A stretch of DNA of 8,664 nt, from the NCBI GenBank assembly GCA_964528095.1, contig CAZGSG010000251.1:1-8664 (forward strand), given 5' to 3'. Below the pieces are notes generated by a model, which was given only the letters and a program-made list of their open reading frames with translations, made no database searches and was not told the DNA's origin. Positions 1 to 6,141 of the stretch are shown piece by piece. Both the position numbers and the translations under genes were made by a program. Each line of letters begins with the position of its first letter. Position 1 is the stretch's first letter. This DNA comes from CAZGSG01 sp964528095. Its GTDB lineage: Bacteria > Bacteroidota > Bacteroidia > Chitinophagales > Chitinophagaceae.

Positions 1-564
1 TGTTTTTTCACTTTTCATGCTGCTATGGCTGGCCTGGCGGGGAATACCATTGTCATCAAAGAAGAATTTGCCGCTCATGCCATTTACAGAAAATGAATAT
101 TCGTCTTTCTCGGTGTCCTTATTGTCCATGTTGGCTTCCAACAGGTAATCATACAATGCCCTGTTATTATTCGTCGGACTAAGGCTGGGCGGTAAAGCAG
201 GATGCTGAACATCAAGTGCCAGATCATCCTCATCATGAATCACACGACTTACAACCCCACCCGCAATGAGATTCCATCCCATTCCAACCCTTCCGGCAAT
301 ATCATTCACTTTTATTCCATTGGTAGAATAACTCAGGGCTACAGGCATTTTTATTCCGGCATCTGCCATCTCGTACAAGGGTATACTTACATTGGCCGAA
401 CCGGTATGTAACCCCGCACTCAATGAACCAATTTTTGCTAAAGAAGCCAGTTCCGGCGATGGCGGAACAAGGATCGGCATATCATTGGGAGCAGGCGTTT
501 GTGCCTGTGCGACTGTAAAAGTTAATGAACAAATCATTCCCAGTAAGCACTTTCTGACATTCAT
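1..564 (-). CDS. Rhs/YD-repeat surface protein, N-terminal part (runs off left edge)
   Basis: An open frame of 188 codons starts at ATG 564-562 and is still open at base 1, so only the N-terminus is present. Residues 1-22 form a signal peptide (basic MNVRK, hydrophobic core, AQA cleavage site), so the protein is exported. It continues with PSPELASLAKIGSLSAG, then VSIPLYEMADAGIKMPVALS, then GIKVNDIAGRVGMGWNLIAG, the conserved N-terminal block of Bacteroidota Rhs/YD-repeat proteins. In that family this block precedes long YD repeats and often a variable C-terminal domain, sometimes a toxin; neither can be seen here. The gene follows the 478-aa exported protein by 50 bp on the same strand, so the two are probably cotranscribed. 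There is no clear Shine-Dalgarno sequence, which is normal for the phylum. The family call is firm; the function of the full protein is unknown. Confidence 0.85.
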   Translation of the reverse strand, partial: MNVRKCLLGMICSLTFTVAQAQTPAPNDMPILVPPSPELASLAKIGSLSAGLHTGSANVSIPLYEMADAGIKMPVALSYSTNGIKVNDIAGRVGMGWNLIAGGVVSRVIHDEDDLALDVQHPALPPSLSPTNNNRALYDYLLEANMDNKDTEKDEYSFSVNGMSGKFFFDDNGIPRQASHSSMKSEKT

Positions 565-614
565 ACCTTATCTCTTTTATAGCTAAATATTTATTCTTAG
601 TTGGTGTCTTTATT

Positions 615-2051
615 TTAAAAACTATATCCCACCCTGAAAATCACCGGCTGACTCGCCGGCACATGCTGCCTATGCAAAAAATCATACAACAACTGCAACT
701 TCGTTCCCTTCGTAAACTTTGTTTTCAACGCGATCTTTTTACTGATGCCTATCAATCCACTCCGTTGCCATGCATTCATTTCTTTCAACTGCTCAATATT
801 TTTAAAAGAAGCATTATAGTTCATTTCAAAACCACCTGTTATAAATAATTGTTTCTTCAGTTTCCAGTCTATATAACTTCTCAGCCCGATGCCCTGATGA
901 CTTAACCTGAGCCGTTGAATACTGCCCATGCCCAGTTTATAACCTGCCCCAATGCCGATCAGGCTTTTGTCATTGATTTTATAGCCAAGGCTGAGACCTA
1001 TATCTGCTGTGCCAGGCATAAGACTATTGCTTTTGCCAAATTGGAAATTGATGCCATACTCCAGCCGTTGAAAAAAAGTCTTTGGTTTCTGGGTATTGGG
1101 TTTAAAGTCGGGGATATCAGCATCACTGTTGCCGCTGCCGGCCTTCAATATTTTATCCTTTAGTTTACTGAGTTCTGCCTGTGCCTGCTGCAGATTTTGT
1201 TGTACTTCGGCCATGGCATTGGGGCCGCCCGCTGCAATGCGGTTTTGTATAAGGGAGTTTACGCTGGCTCTTGTTTGTAATCCTGCCAGGCTTTGTGCGG
1301 TACCGTAGTTGTCGGGGACACGGAAGAGGGAAGCAAGCATGCTATTTTCCTGCATGAATTTTTTAAAATCGGGGATCTTGTCTAAGAGTTTTTTGGCGAC
1401 TTCTTCCCGTTTGTTTTTGTCTTTAAAAAGCTCTTTGTAGTTTTTTAGTGTTTCCGCGTAATAGTAGACTTCCCTGTTGATCTTTTGGAGTTGTTTGTTT
1501 TTACCAAGCTGTTTCATCGCTTCGGTGACCAGTTGTTTTTTTCTTTCCCGGATCATTTTCTGCAACGCCTCGTTTTGTTTTTCTTTGTCTTCGAGCTCGT
1601 TGGCTTTTTCTTTATTGATCGCGATGAGTCGCTGTTTGGGTTTGCTTAATAAGCTTTTATTGCTGTCAAGATATTTTAATTGGGTATTGAGCTGGTCCCT
1701 GTATTCATCATAACCGGCTTTATATCCTGTTACTATTGTTTCTCCTTTTTTATATTGTTCCAGCATGGATTTAAAACTGAGCTGGTTTGGGCCGAATAAT
1801 TTATCAGCTGTTTCAGGGCTGGCTTTTTGCAACAATCTTTGCACCTTGGTTTCCCATTTGCTGAGTTTGATTAAAGTGCTTTCTGTTTTGCTGGAAACAC
1901 GTTGACTGTATTTGCTGATCTTTTCTTCGGTATCTTTTAAATAGTTGAGCGGAACATTTTGCAACTGTTGCACAATACTATCGGCTTGTGCAAATGCATC
2001 ACACAGGGAAAAAAGAAGAAACATTAAAAACAGGGCTGTTTTTAGTCTCAT
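615..2051 (-). CDS. Exported coiled-coil protein with C-terminal beta-barrel-like domain
   Basis: This 478-aa protein begins with a signal peptide (MRLKTALFLMFLLFSLCDAFAQA, cleavage near residue 22). Residues ~23-320 are highly charged, rich in Lys, Glu and Gln, and look mostly helical and coiled coil, including KEKANELEDKEKQNEALQ and a Gln-rich stretch near 285-300. A Pro/Asp/Lys linker (~305-325) leads to ~153 residues of alternating polar and hydrophobic strands with Gly and aromatic girdle residues (for example GIGAGYKLGMG and QLFITGGFEMNY), ending in RVGYSF. A terminal Phe after alternating residues is typical of outer-membrane beta-barrels. I infer an outer-membrane protein with a periplasmic helical extension. 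I cannot name its family. It is the first gene of an apparent operon with the Rhs gene, so a role in display, anchoring or export of the Rhs protein is plausible but unproven. Confidence 0.8.
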   Translation of the reverse strand: MRLKTALFLMFLLFSLCDAFAQADSIVQQLQNVPLNYLKDTEEKISKYSQRVSSKTESTLIKLSKWETKVQRLLQKASPETADKLFGPNQLSFKSMLEQYKKGETIVTGYKAGYDEYRDQLNTQLKYLDSNKSLLSKPKQRLIAINKEKANELEDKEKQNEALQKMIRERKKQLVTEAMKQLGKNKQLQKINREVYYYAETLKNYKELFKDKNKREEVAKKLLDKIPDFKKFMQENSMLASLFRVPDNYGTAQSLAGLQTRASVNSLIQNRIAAGGPNAMAEVQQNLQQAQAELSKLKDKILKAGSGNSDADIPDFKPNTQKPKTFFQRLEYGINFQFGKSNSLMPGTADIGLSLGYKINDKSLIGIGAGYKLGMGSIQRLRLSHQGIGLRSYIDWKLKKQLFITGGFEMNYNASFKNIEQLKEMNAWQRSGLIGISKKIALKTKFTKGTKLQLLYDFLHRQHVPASQPVIFRVGYSF

Positions 2052-2079
2052 AAGCTTGGTGTTTGTGGTGCGGAGTACA

Positions 2080-2109
2080 CAAACATATCATTGCTTGTTG
2101 ACTTTTCAA
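2080..2109 (-). promoter_or_regulatory. Bacteroidota-type promoter for the coiled-coil/Rhs operon
   Basis: Read on the minus strand there is TTG (2109-2107), exactly 19 bases, then TATGTTTG (2087-2080). This fits the Bacteroidota primary sigma-factor consensus TTG-N19-TAnnTTTG perfectly. Transcription would start near 2073, leaving a leader of about 20 bases before the ATG at 2051 with no Shine-Dalgarno sequence. Confidence 0.8.
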
Positions 2110-2331
2110 TGTGTGGGGATAATTTGTGAAGTTGGGAGCGTCTTTTATGCGGGTATTCACTTAGTGACATGGTATGATAATTGTCAAAAAGATGGAAGAA
2201 CGCGTAAAGTCGGGGTCAGGACACTATTCGACAGCAATAAGTAAGATTCTAAGATAGCCGGAAACGTCAACACTTCCTGCATATTAGCCGAGGCATTTAT
2301 TCTAATACAGGTATCGGTACAATTTTATCCA
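2110..2331. other. Gene-free stretch upstream of the duplicated leader
   Basis: The space between the divergent promoters of the minus-strand operon and the hydrolase gene (2110-2622) has no open frame with convincing protein character. In 2110-2331 I see no RNA gene, hairpin or known repeat. A short stretch, GAGGCATTTATT (2291-2302), resembles GAGGCATTATTT just upstream of the AraC promoter (5172-5183), so the duplication described at 2332 may have begun here and since been disrupted. Confidence 0.5.
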
Positions 2332-2417
2332 ATTTGCGATAGCAGTTATATTTAGTATAAGTGAATAAAGCGGAGCTTGGCGGGGTACTCTATAATGAAG
2401 TAAACCTGGAAATGTGA
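2332..2417 (+). repeat. Outer direct repeat, copy 1: decayed copy of the AraC promoter/leader
   Basis: This stretch matches 5180-5269, the promoter and leader of the AraC gene. The core 2359-2399 agrees with 5217-5257 at 39 of 41 positions. Upstream, TTTGCGATAGCA (2333-2344) matches TTTGCTATAGCA, but about 10 bases between the -33 and -7 regions are missing, and the -7 box reads TATATTTA instead of TATATTTG. This copy should therefore be a poor promoter. Downstream, CCTGGAAATGTG resembles CCTGAATATATG at the AraC start, with a 4-base insertion, after which similarity fades. It looks like a relic of the same gene start left 2.8 kb upstream of the intact one. Confidence 0.8.
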
Positions 2418-2598
2418 AACTGAATTTAACTTTCGCAGTAAGTTGCAGGGTATTATACCTTCTGCCTTTGGCGGCAATGTTCGACTAAACTTTGTTTTAC
2501 TTTGCTTGCAAAGAAAAATACACATTGCAAAAACCACCGGTAGTTGTCAGAAAACAACTGAATGTAGCGTATTTACAACTGTAAGTAAGTGACTTTAT

Positions 2599-2630
2599 TT
2601 GCATTACGCCTATGGGAGGAAATAACTTTG
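2599..2630 (+). promoter_or_regulatory. Bacteroidota-type promoter for the hydrolase-XRE operon
   Basis: TTG (2599-2601), a 21-base spacer and a perfect TAnnTTTG box, TAACTTTG (2623-2630). The spacer is two bases longer than ideal. Predicted transcription starts near 2637. That excludes an ATG at 2612 as start codon, because it would lie inside the promoter, and supports the start at 2657 (or 2654). Confidence 0.6.
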
Positions 2631-2634
2631 TGGC

Positions 2635-2689
2635 ATCAAAAAAACAAAATAATATGATGCTGAATTCAAAGTCTATTGGCAATAAAATT
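2635..2689 (+). repeat. Inner direct repeat, copy 1 (start of the hydrolase gene)
   Basis: This matches 3513-3563, the start region of the XRE gene. Bases 2657-2689 agree with 3531-3563 at 31 of 33 positions. The upstream A-rich part aligns with one 4-base insertion (ATCAAAAAAA, then CAAA only here, then ATAA). It supplies the hydrolase's probable start codon and its first 11 codons (MLNSKSIGNKI). Confidence 0.85.
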
Positions 2690-3526
2690 GTAAGAGAAAA
2701 AAAAGCAACTATTTCAACTATTCAGATGCCCTGGACTGGCATGATACCTGTTGACGACACAATGTTAGCAGTTACCGATACAGGAGGTTTCGGCATTCCC
2801 CTGATCTATCTGAATGGCCAGTTTGCTACCCAAAGGTACTGGCGAAAAGTCATAGCAGAACTAGGTTCCTGCTTTAGGCACATAACGTATGACGAGCGGG
2901 CTCGTGGGAAAAAATCAGAAAGGTCGGGTGACTATTCTTTTGAGGCTTGTGTTCGTGATGTCGATGCCGTTTTAGCTGCAAGAGATATAAAGCAATGTTT
3001 GCTGGTGGGCTGGTCATACGGAGCGTTTGTCGCAGCACACTGGGCTAGTAGAAACCCCGACCGTTGCCTGGGCGCAGTTTTAGTTGATGGGGCTCAGCCG
3101 TACGACTGGATGACCAGGGATATGGAGAATGGAATGAGGAAACTCTTCAAAAGATTGAACTTGCTAATGTGGCTACTTCGTCCAACAGGACTGACGCCGA
3201 GAATGAGTGCTACACAGATGGCGGCGATCAATATCGAACTTGGGTGGCTTGCACGTGTAAGCAAGTTGGGCCCTGTGATGGATAAAATAACGGTACCAAC
3301 AAGGTATGTGCTGGCGTCTGGTACATCCTTCGGAAGCAAGGGCGATGGGCAAGAAAGGATTCGCACTGGTGTAAATGCAGTAGTGGAGCGCAATCCAAAT
3401 ATCAAAATCAGCGAAAAGGTATCTAGCAATCACGATGCAATTCTGAAAAAAGATTACCGTGCTGTCGCCAATGCCATACGTGAAATTGCCGGGACAAAAT
3501 CAAATCTGCTGAATCAAAAAAAATAA
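2657..3526 (+). CDS. Alpha/beta hydrolase with an N-terminus borrowed from an HTH gene
   Basis: The 289-aa product has the alpha/beta-hydrolase order. IPLIYLNGQFATQRYW is the first strand and oxyanion region. HITYDERARGKKS corresponds to the family's YDxRGxGxS segment. VGWSYG is the nucleophile elbow with Ser120, and SSNHDAIL carries the probable catalytic His259. The usual acid after strand 7 is not obvious; Asp144 in LVDGA, after strand 6, is the best candidate. There is no signal peptide, so it is cytoplasmic; the substrate is unknown. The start at 2657 is chosen because a promoter ends at 2630 and because residues 1-11 match the next protein's N-terminus (MLNSKxIGNKI), part of an HTH domain that breaks off before LSQ. 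The hydrolase proper begins near residue 29. The XRE gene starts 4 bp after the stop. Base composition is richer in GC than the XRE gene (60% over 3061-3120, 52% over 3181-3240). Confidence 0.85.
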   Translation: MLNSKSIGNKIVREKKATISTIQMPWTGMIPVDDTMLAVTDTGGFGIPLIYLNGQFATQRYWRKVIAELGSCFRHITYDERARGKKSERSGDYSFEACVRDVDAVLAARDIKQCLLVGWSYGAFVAAHWASRNPDRCLGAVLVDGAQPYDWMTRDMENGMRKLFKRLNLLMWLLRPTGLTPRMSATQMAAINIELGWLARVSKLGPVMDKITVPTRYVLASGTSFGSKGDGQERIRTGVNAVVERNPNIKISEKVSSNHDAILKKDYRAVANAIREIAGTKSNLLNQKK

Positions 3527-3563
3527 GATCATGCTGAATTCAAAATTTATTGGCAATAAAATT
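3513..3563 (+). repeat. Inner direct repeat, copy 2 (end of hydrolase, start of XRE gene)
   Basis: Second copy of the repeat at 2635-2689. Its A-rich part encodes the hydrolase's last codons (NQKK and TAA), and the rest is the XRE gene's start codon and first 11 codons. Both ends of the hydrolase frame therefore lie in repeat DNA. Confidence 0.85.
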
Positions 3564-4436
3564 TCCGAAGCAAGAAAGAAAGTGAATCTTTCGCAAGCAG
3601 CCCTTGCACAGCAAGTATCAATTAGTCCTCAAGCAGTGGGCAAATGGGAACGTGGTGAGGCTATGCCCGACATAACGACCTTAAACCGTCTTGCAGAAAT
3701 TTTTGGAGTTGATCTTAACTATTTCTCTGACAATTTCCAGACTAATGAAGCTGCAATGACAGCTTATGAGACATATAACAAGCAAACGGTGGAACTTCCA
3801 ACACCGAAACAACACAAAAGAGTTGACTGGAATTGGGATATGTCCCAGGGAAATTGGGTTGACGCCGACTTTTCAGGATTAAAGAATTTGAAAGAAAAAT
3901 TCAGTTCTTCTAATATGAAAAACTGCAAATTTGTGAACGCTGATTTGTCGGGGCTTATTCTTGGAAAAAATAATATTGAATTATGTGATTTCTCATCGTC
4001 GAATATAAGAGACAGTAAAATTCAATTTTCAAACCTTTTAAATAATCAGTTTAGTAATTGCTCTTTTATAGATGCAGAATTTTTGAAAAATAATATTGGA
4101 AAATGTAACTTTTCTGGTGCGGATTTTTCCGGTGCTGAGTTTACTGATGGATATTTTGAAAACAATAATGTTGTTAACACCATATGGAAATTTACGTCAT
4201 TTAAAAACACAGGGTTTAGTGATGTTATTTTTGAAGGTACGATTGAAGACTGTCGTTTTGAGAACTGTGCATTTTATGCTGTTAAATTTCAAAACGCTAC
4301 TATTTTAAATAGTTTTTTTAAGTATAACCGAAAATTCAAAAAAGTCCAATTTATTAACTGTAGTGTGGACAAAATGACCTATGCATTTTTGAAAACCAAC
4401 GAAGCGAATTTGACAGGGATTACTTTATTAGAGTGA
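3531..4436 (+). CDS. XRE-family HTH regulator fused to a pentapeptide-repeat domain
   Basis: This 301-aa protein has two parts. Residues ~6-65 are a classic Cro/C1-type HTH: IGNKISEARKKVNLSQ, then SPQAVGKWERGEAMPDITT, then LNRLAEIFGVDLNYF. Recognition-helix residues and the KWERGE turn are intact, so it should bind DNA. After a linker (~66-110), residues ~111-298 are pentapeptide repeats of the A(D/N)FSG type (WVDADFSGLKNL, NCKFVNADLSG, KCNFSGADFSGAEF, DCRFENCAFYAVKF), which form a right-handed beta-helix. In other families such repeats can act as scaffolds, DNA mimics or protein-binding surfaces; here the partner is unknown. The gene is 4 bp from the hydrolase stop and probably cotranscribed, so it may control its own operon. 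It is AT-rich (33% GC at 4081-4140 and 4201-4260), unlike the hydrolase. Confidence 0.9.
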   Translation: MLNSKFIGNKISEARKKVNLSQAALAQQVSISPQAVGKWERGEAMPDITTLNRLAEIFGVDLNYFSDNFQTNEAAMTAYETYNKQTVELPTPKQHKRVDWNWDMSQGNWVDADFSGLKNLKEKFSSSNMKNCKFVNADLSGLILGKNNIELCDFSSSNIRDSKIQFSNLLNNQFSNCSFIDAEFLKNNIGKCNFSGADFSGAEFTDGYFENNNVVNTIWKFTSFKNTGFSDVIFEGTIEDCRFENCAFYAVKFQNATILNSFFKYNRKFKKVQFINCSVDKMTYAFLKTNEANLTGITLLE

Positions 4437-4509
4437 CAACGCCTGGTACGATTACATCCAGTTTGGCATTTAAGCGCTTGATGTTTCGGGATCATTTTAG
4501 TTAATGATG

Positions 4510-4551
4510 AAAAGACGATCATTTTCGATATACAATGGTCGTTCTTTTTTT
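4510..4551 (+). terminator. Rho-independent terminator after the hydrolase-XRE operon
   Basis: AGACGATCATT (4513-4523) pairs with AATGGTCGTTCT (4534-4545) around a 10-base loop, with one bulged T and one G-T pair. Seven T's (4545-4551) follow. It lies about 75 bases past the XRE stop. The A-run on the 5' side could let it work weakly in the other direction as well. Confidence 0.75.
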
Positions 4552-4757
4552 ATGCAACGAAATCCTTGTTTGACAGGAACGCGCCTTCTTAATAGATTGG
4601 ATTTAGAATACCACTGGTTGATTCCTGTAAGGGTTTCGTTTCAAATTCTCGGACCAGCTTCTTATAAAAGTAAAATCATTTTTTGCCCGCATCCGCAAAG
4701 GCTATCAGCGGTCATTAAATTTCCTGGGGCAAAATAGACTTTTTGGGAAACGAAAGG
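4552..4757. other. Gene-free stretch between terminator and inverted repeat
   Basis: Part of a 744-bp gene-free gap (4437-5180). The short frames here have no recognisable protein character, and I see no promoter or RNA gene. The rest of the gap is the inverted-repeat structure. Confidence 0.5.
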
Positions 4758-4916
4758 GGATTGAAATTTAGTTTGTGTGCTAAAAAACAATACCTGTTTA
4801 GGGTTTTTGTTGTTGCGGGGTGCTTGCCCAATATCCAGAGAATGTCTCAGCGGAGTTTAGCGAATAAACGCTTTTCTTTTGTAGGCTTCTTCATAGCTAA
4901 CCCCGATAGTGAGGGC
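4758..4916 (+). repeat. Inverted repeat, left arm (unit A+B)
   Basis: This arm has two overlapping blocks. Block A (4758-4868, 111 bp) is about 85% identical to the reverse complement of 4981-5091 without gaps. Block B (4846-4916, 71 bp) matches the reverse complement of 5104-5174 at 69 of 71 positions. A and B share the 23-base junction around CTCAGCGGAGTTTAGCGAAT. The frame through the arm is open, but 14 of about 17 base differences in block A change the amino acid, so this is a non-coding repeat. Its family is not recognised. Confidence 0.85.
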
Positions 4917-4980
4917 CTTCCAATTTTAGAAGTTAGTTGACCCTTTTTGTCAGGCATATGAGTCTGCCACCCAGCCGTCA

Positions 4981-5174
4981 TTTATTCGCTAACCTCCACT
5001 GAGACATTCCCTGTACATTGGGCAAGGACCCCGCAAGAACGAAAACCCCAAACCGGTAATGATTTTTTGCCCACCAACCAAATTTCACTCCNNNNNNNNN
5101 NATGCCCTCACTATCGGGGTTAGCTATGAAGAAGCATACAAAAGAAAATCGTTTATTCGCTAAACTCCGCTGAG
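4981..5174 (-). repeat. Inverted repeat, right arm (B then A, split by an assembly gap)
   Basis: Read on the minus strand, the end of block A plus block B (5174-5104) comes first, then the run of N, then a full block A (5091-4981). This order, B followed by a fresh A, is what a head-to-tail array of the same unit would give. The right arm may thus be parts of two tandem units. The A block here stops at AATAAA without the following B found in the left arm. Its outer edge lies about 7 bases from the AraC promoter. Confidence 0.8.
5092..5101. other. Assembly gap (10 N)
   Basis: Ten N bases sit inside the right arm of the inverted repeat. The round number suggests a scaffold join of unknown true length. 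The gap is probably caused by the repeat itself, so the number of repeat units and their orientation here should not be trusted. Confidence 0.95.
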
Positions 5175-5179
5175 GCATT

Positions 5180-5269
5180 ATTTGCTATAGCATTTATATT
5201 TATTTATATTTGGTACAAGTGAATAAAGCTGAGCTTGCCGGGGTACTCTATAATGAACCTGAATATATG
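5180..5269 (+). repeat. Outer direct repeat, copy 2: intact AraC promoter/leader
   Basis: Counterpart of 2332-2417. Here the segment carries a complete promoter and the leader that leads into the AraC start codon at 5267. The core 5217-5257 differs from copy 1 at two bases. It forms the right boundary of a ~2.8-kb block containing the hydrolase, the XRE gene and the inverted repeat. Confidence 0.8.
5182..5212 (+). promoter_or_regulatory. Bacteroidota-type promoter for the AraC gene
   Basis: TTG (5182-5184), a 20-base spacer and a perfect TATATTTG box (5205-5212). Transcription would start near 5219, giving a leader of about 48 bases. The TTG at 5210, the furthest upstream in-frame start, is part of the -7 box and so cannot be the translation start. 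Confidence 0.7.
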
Positions 5270-6073
5270 CCGATTAAAGTATATACACCTTCTCCATCTC
5301 TTTCATCATTTATCAGTTATTATTATTGTATTGATGAGTTTACTACTGAAGACACTGCTATAAAGAAAAGAATACCTGATGGAACCGCGGAGCTTTTTTT
5401 TCATTACGGAAATCCGTTTTATAAAATTTCCAGGACCGGTAAATCTGTTTTAATAAAGGAGAAGTCACTCTTCCTGGGGCAGTTGCAGGATTTTGTACAA
5501 TTTAAATCAATTGGTCATATTGGCTTTATTGGAGTTAAATTCAAGGCGCAGGGCTTTCATTCATTTGTAAACCAGGATATCAATGAGTTTACCGACAGGG
5601 CTACCGATATTAAAGATATATGGGGCAATGAAGCAAAAGACCTGGAAGAGCGTATTGGTCATTTGACTGACAATAAAGATCAGATCGGCTGTATAGAAAA
5701 CTTTTTATTAAAACAATTACATAAAAAGCCGGATCAGGTAATTGACCACTGTACCCAATTAATCCGGCAATACGGCGGGAATATAAGCGTACCTGAACTT
5801 GCCAGGCAGGTTAACCTCAGTACAAGGCAACTGGAAAGAAAATTCCTCGGCATGGTAGGCATAAGTCCAAATTATTTTTCAAGAATCACCAGGATACAGC
5901 AAACGCTTATAAGCATTGAAAACAATGATTACACAAGCCTAACAAAGTTGGGTTATGAATATGGCTATTACGATCAATCTCATTTTATAAGAGAAATGGA
6001 TAGGTTCGCGGGTGTAACTCCTAAGAGCATCCGGATAATAGAAGACTGCTACAGCAAGACTGCGTTTTTATAA
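5267..6073 (+). CDS. AraC-family transcriptional regulator
   Basis: The start at ATG 5267 gives 268 aa and leaves the promoter outside the gene. Residues ~1-105 look like the ligand/sensor domain found in many Bacteroidota AraC proteins (DUF6597-like): MPIKVYTPSPSLSSFISYYY, then IPDGTAELFFHYG, then GFIGVKFKAQGFHSF. A linker with helices follows (~106-165). Residues ~166-257 are the AraC DNA-binding domain. Its first HTH is ISVPELARQVNLSTRQLERKF (173-193) with the following GISPNYFSRITRIQQ; its second is LTKLGYEYGYYDQSHFIREM with FAGVTPKSI. All key positions of both helices are present. Genes like this usually control a neighbouring operon; the RidA-like gene 68 bp downstream is the nearest candidate. 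The ligand is unknown. Its leader is duplicated 2.8 kb upstream. Confidence 0.9.
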   Translation: MPIKVYTPSPSLSSFISYYYCIDEFTTEDTAIKKRIPDGTAELFFHYGNPFYKISRTGKSVLIKEKSLFLGQLQDFVQFKSIGHIGFIGVKFKAQGFHSFVNQDINEFTDRATDIKDIWGNEAKDLEERIGHLTDNKDQIGCIENFLLKQLHKKPDQVIDHCTQLIRQYGGNISVPELARQVNLSTRQLERKFLGMVGISPNYFSRITRIQQTLISIENNDYTSLTKLGYEYGYYDQSHFIREMDRFAGVTPKSIRIIEDCYSKTAFL

Positions 6074-6119
6074 ATATGCTCATGTCGTGATTATACAATT
6101 TCATGCAAATAGCCAATCA

Positions 6120-6127
6120 TATTTTTG
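6120..6127 (+). promoter_or_regulatory. Possible -7 box for the RidA-like gene
   Basis: TATTTTTG fits TAnnTTTG exactly and lies 14 bases before the ATG at 6142. No TTG is found at the expected -33 distance, so the promoter may be weak or activator-dependent; the AraC protein next door would be a natural activator. It also disfavours the upstream in-frame ATG at 6103. Confidence 0.4.
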
Positions 6128-6141
6128 CTGAAATAATAATC

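Noticed and set aside
915..2244. Several plus-strand frames opposite the 478-aa exported protein.
   Set aside because: Antisense shadows of a gene with a signal peptide, promoter and domain structure; none has protein-like character of its own.
2612..2656. Hydrolase start at ATG 2612, with a GGGAGG motif just after it.
   Set aside because: The TAACTTTG promoter box at 2623-2630 lies inside this extension, and the match with the XRE start points to 2657. GGGAGG could serve a GTG at 2630, but that also overlaps the promoter.
3094..3433. Two long antisense frames within the hydrolase gene.
   Set aside because: They lie wholly under a well-supported gene and lack recognisable motifs; they are by-products of its codon use.
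4758..5174. Insertion sequence with terminal inverted repeats.
   Set aside because: There is no transposase between or near the arms, and the 64 bp between them is too short to be an autonomous element. A non-autonomous element remains possible.
4743..5178. Two similar ~65-codon open frames in opposite directions, sharing peptides such as SLANKRFSF and FFIANPDSEG.
   Set aside because: They are the two arms of one inverted repeat. Most base differences between the block A copies change the amino acid, and one frame crosses the assembly gap, so there is no sign of selection for protein.
5210..5266. N-terminal extension of the AraC protein from TTG 5210.
   Set aside because: The TTG is part of the TATATTTG promoter box, and the extension would be encoded by the duplicated leader. 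ATG 5267 gives the family's normal beginning.
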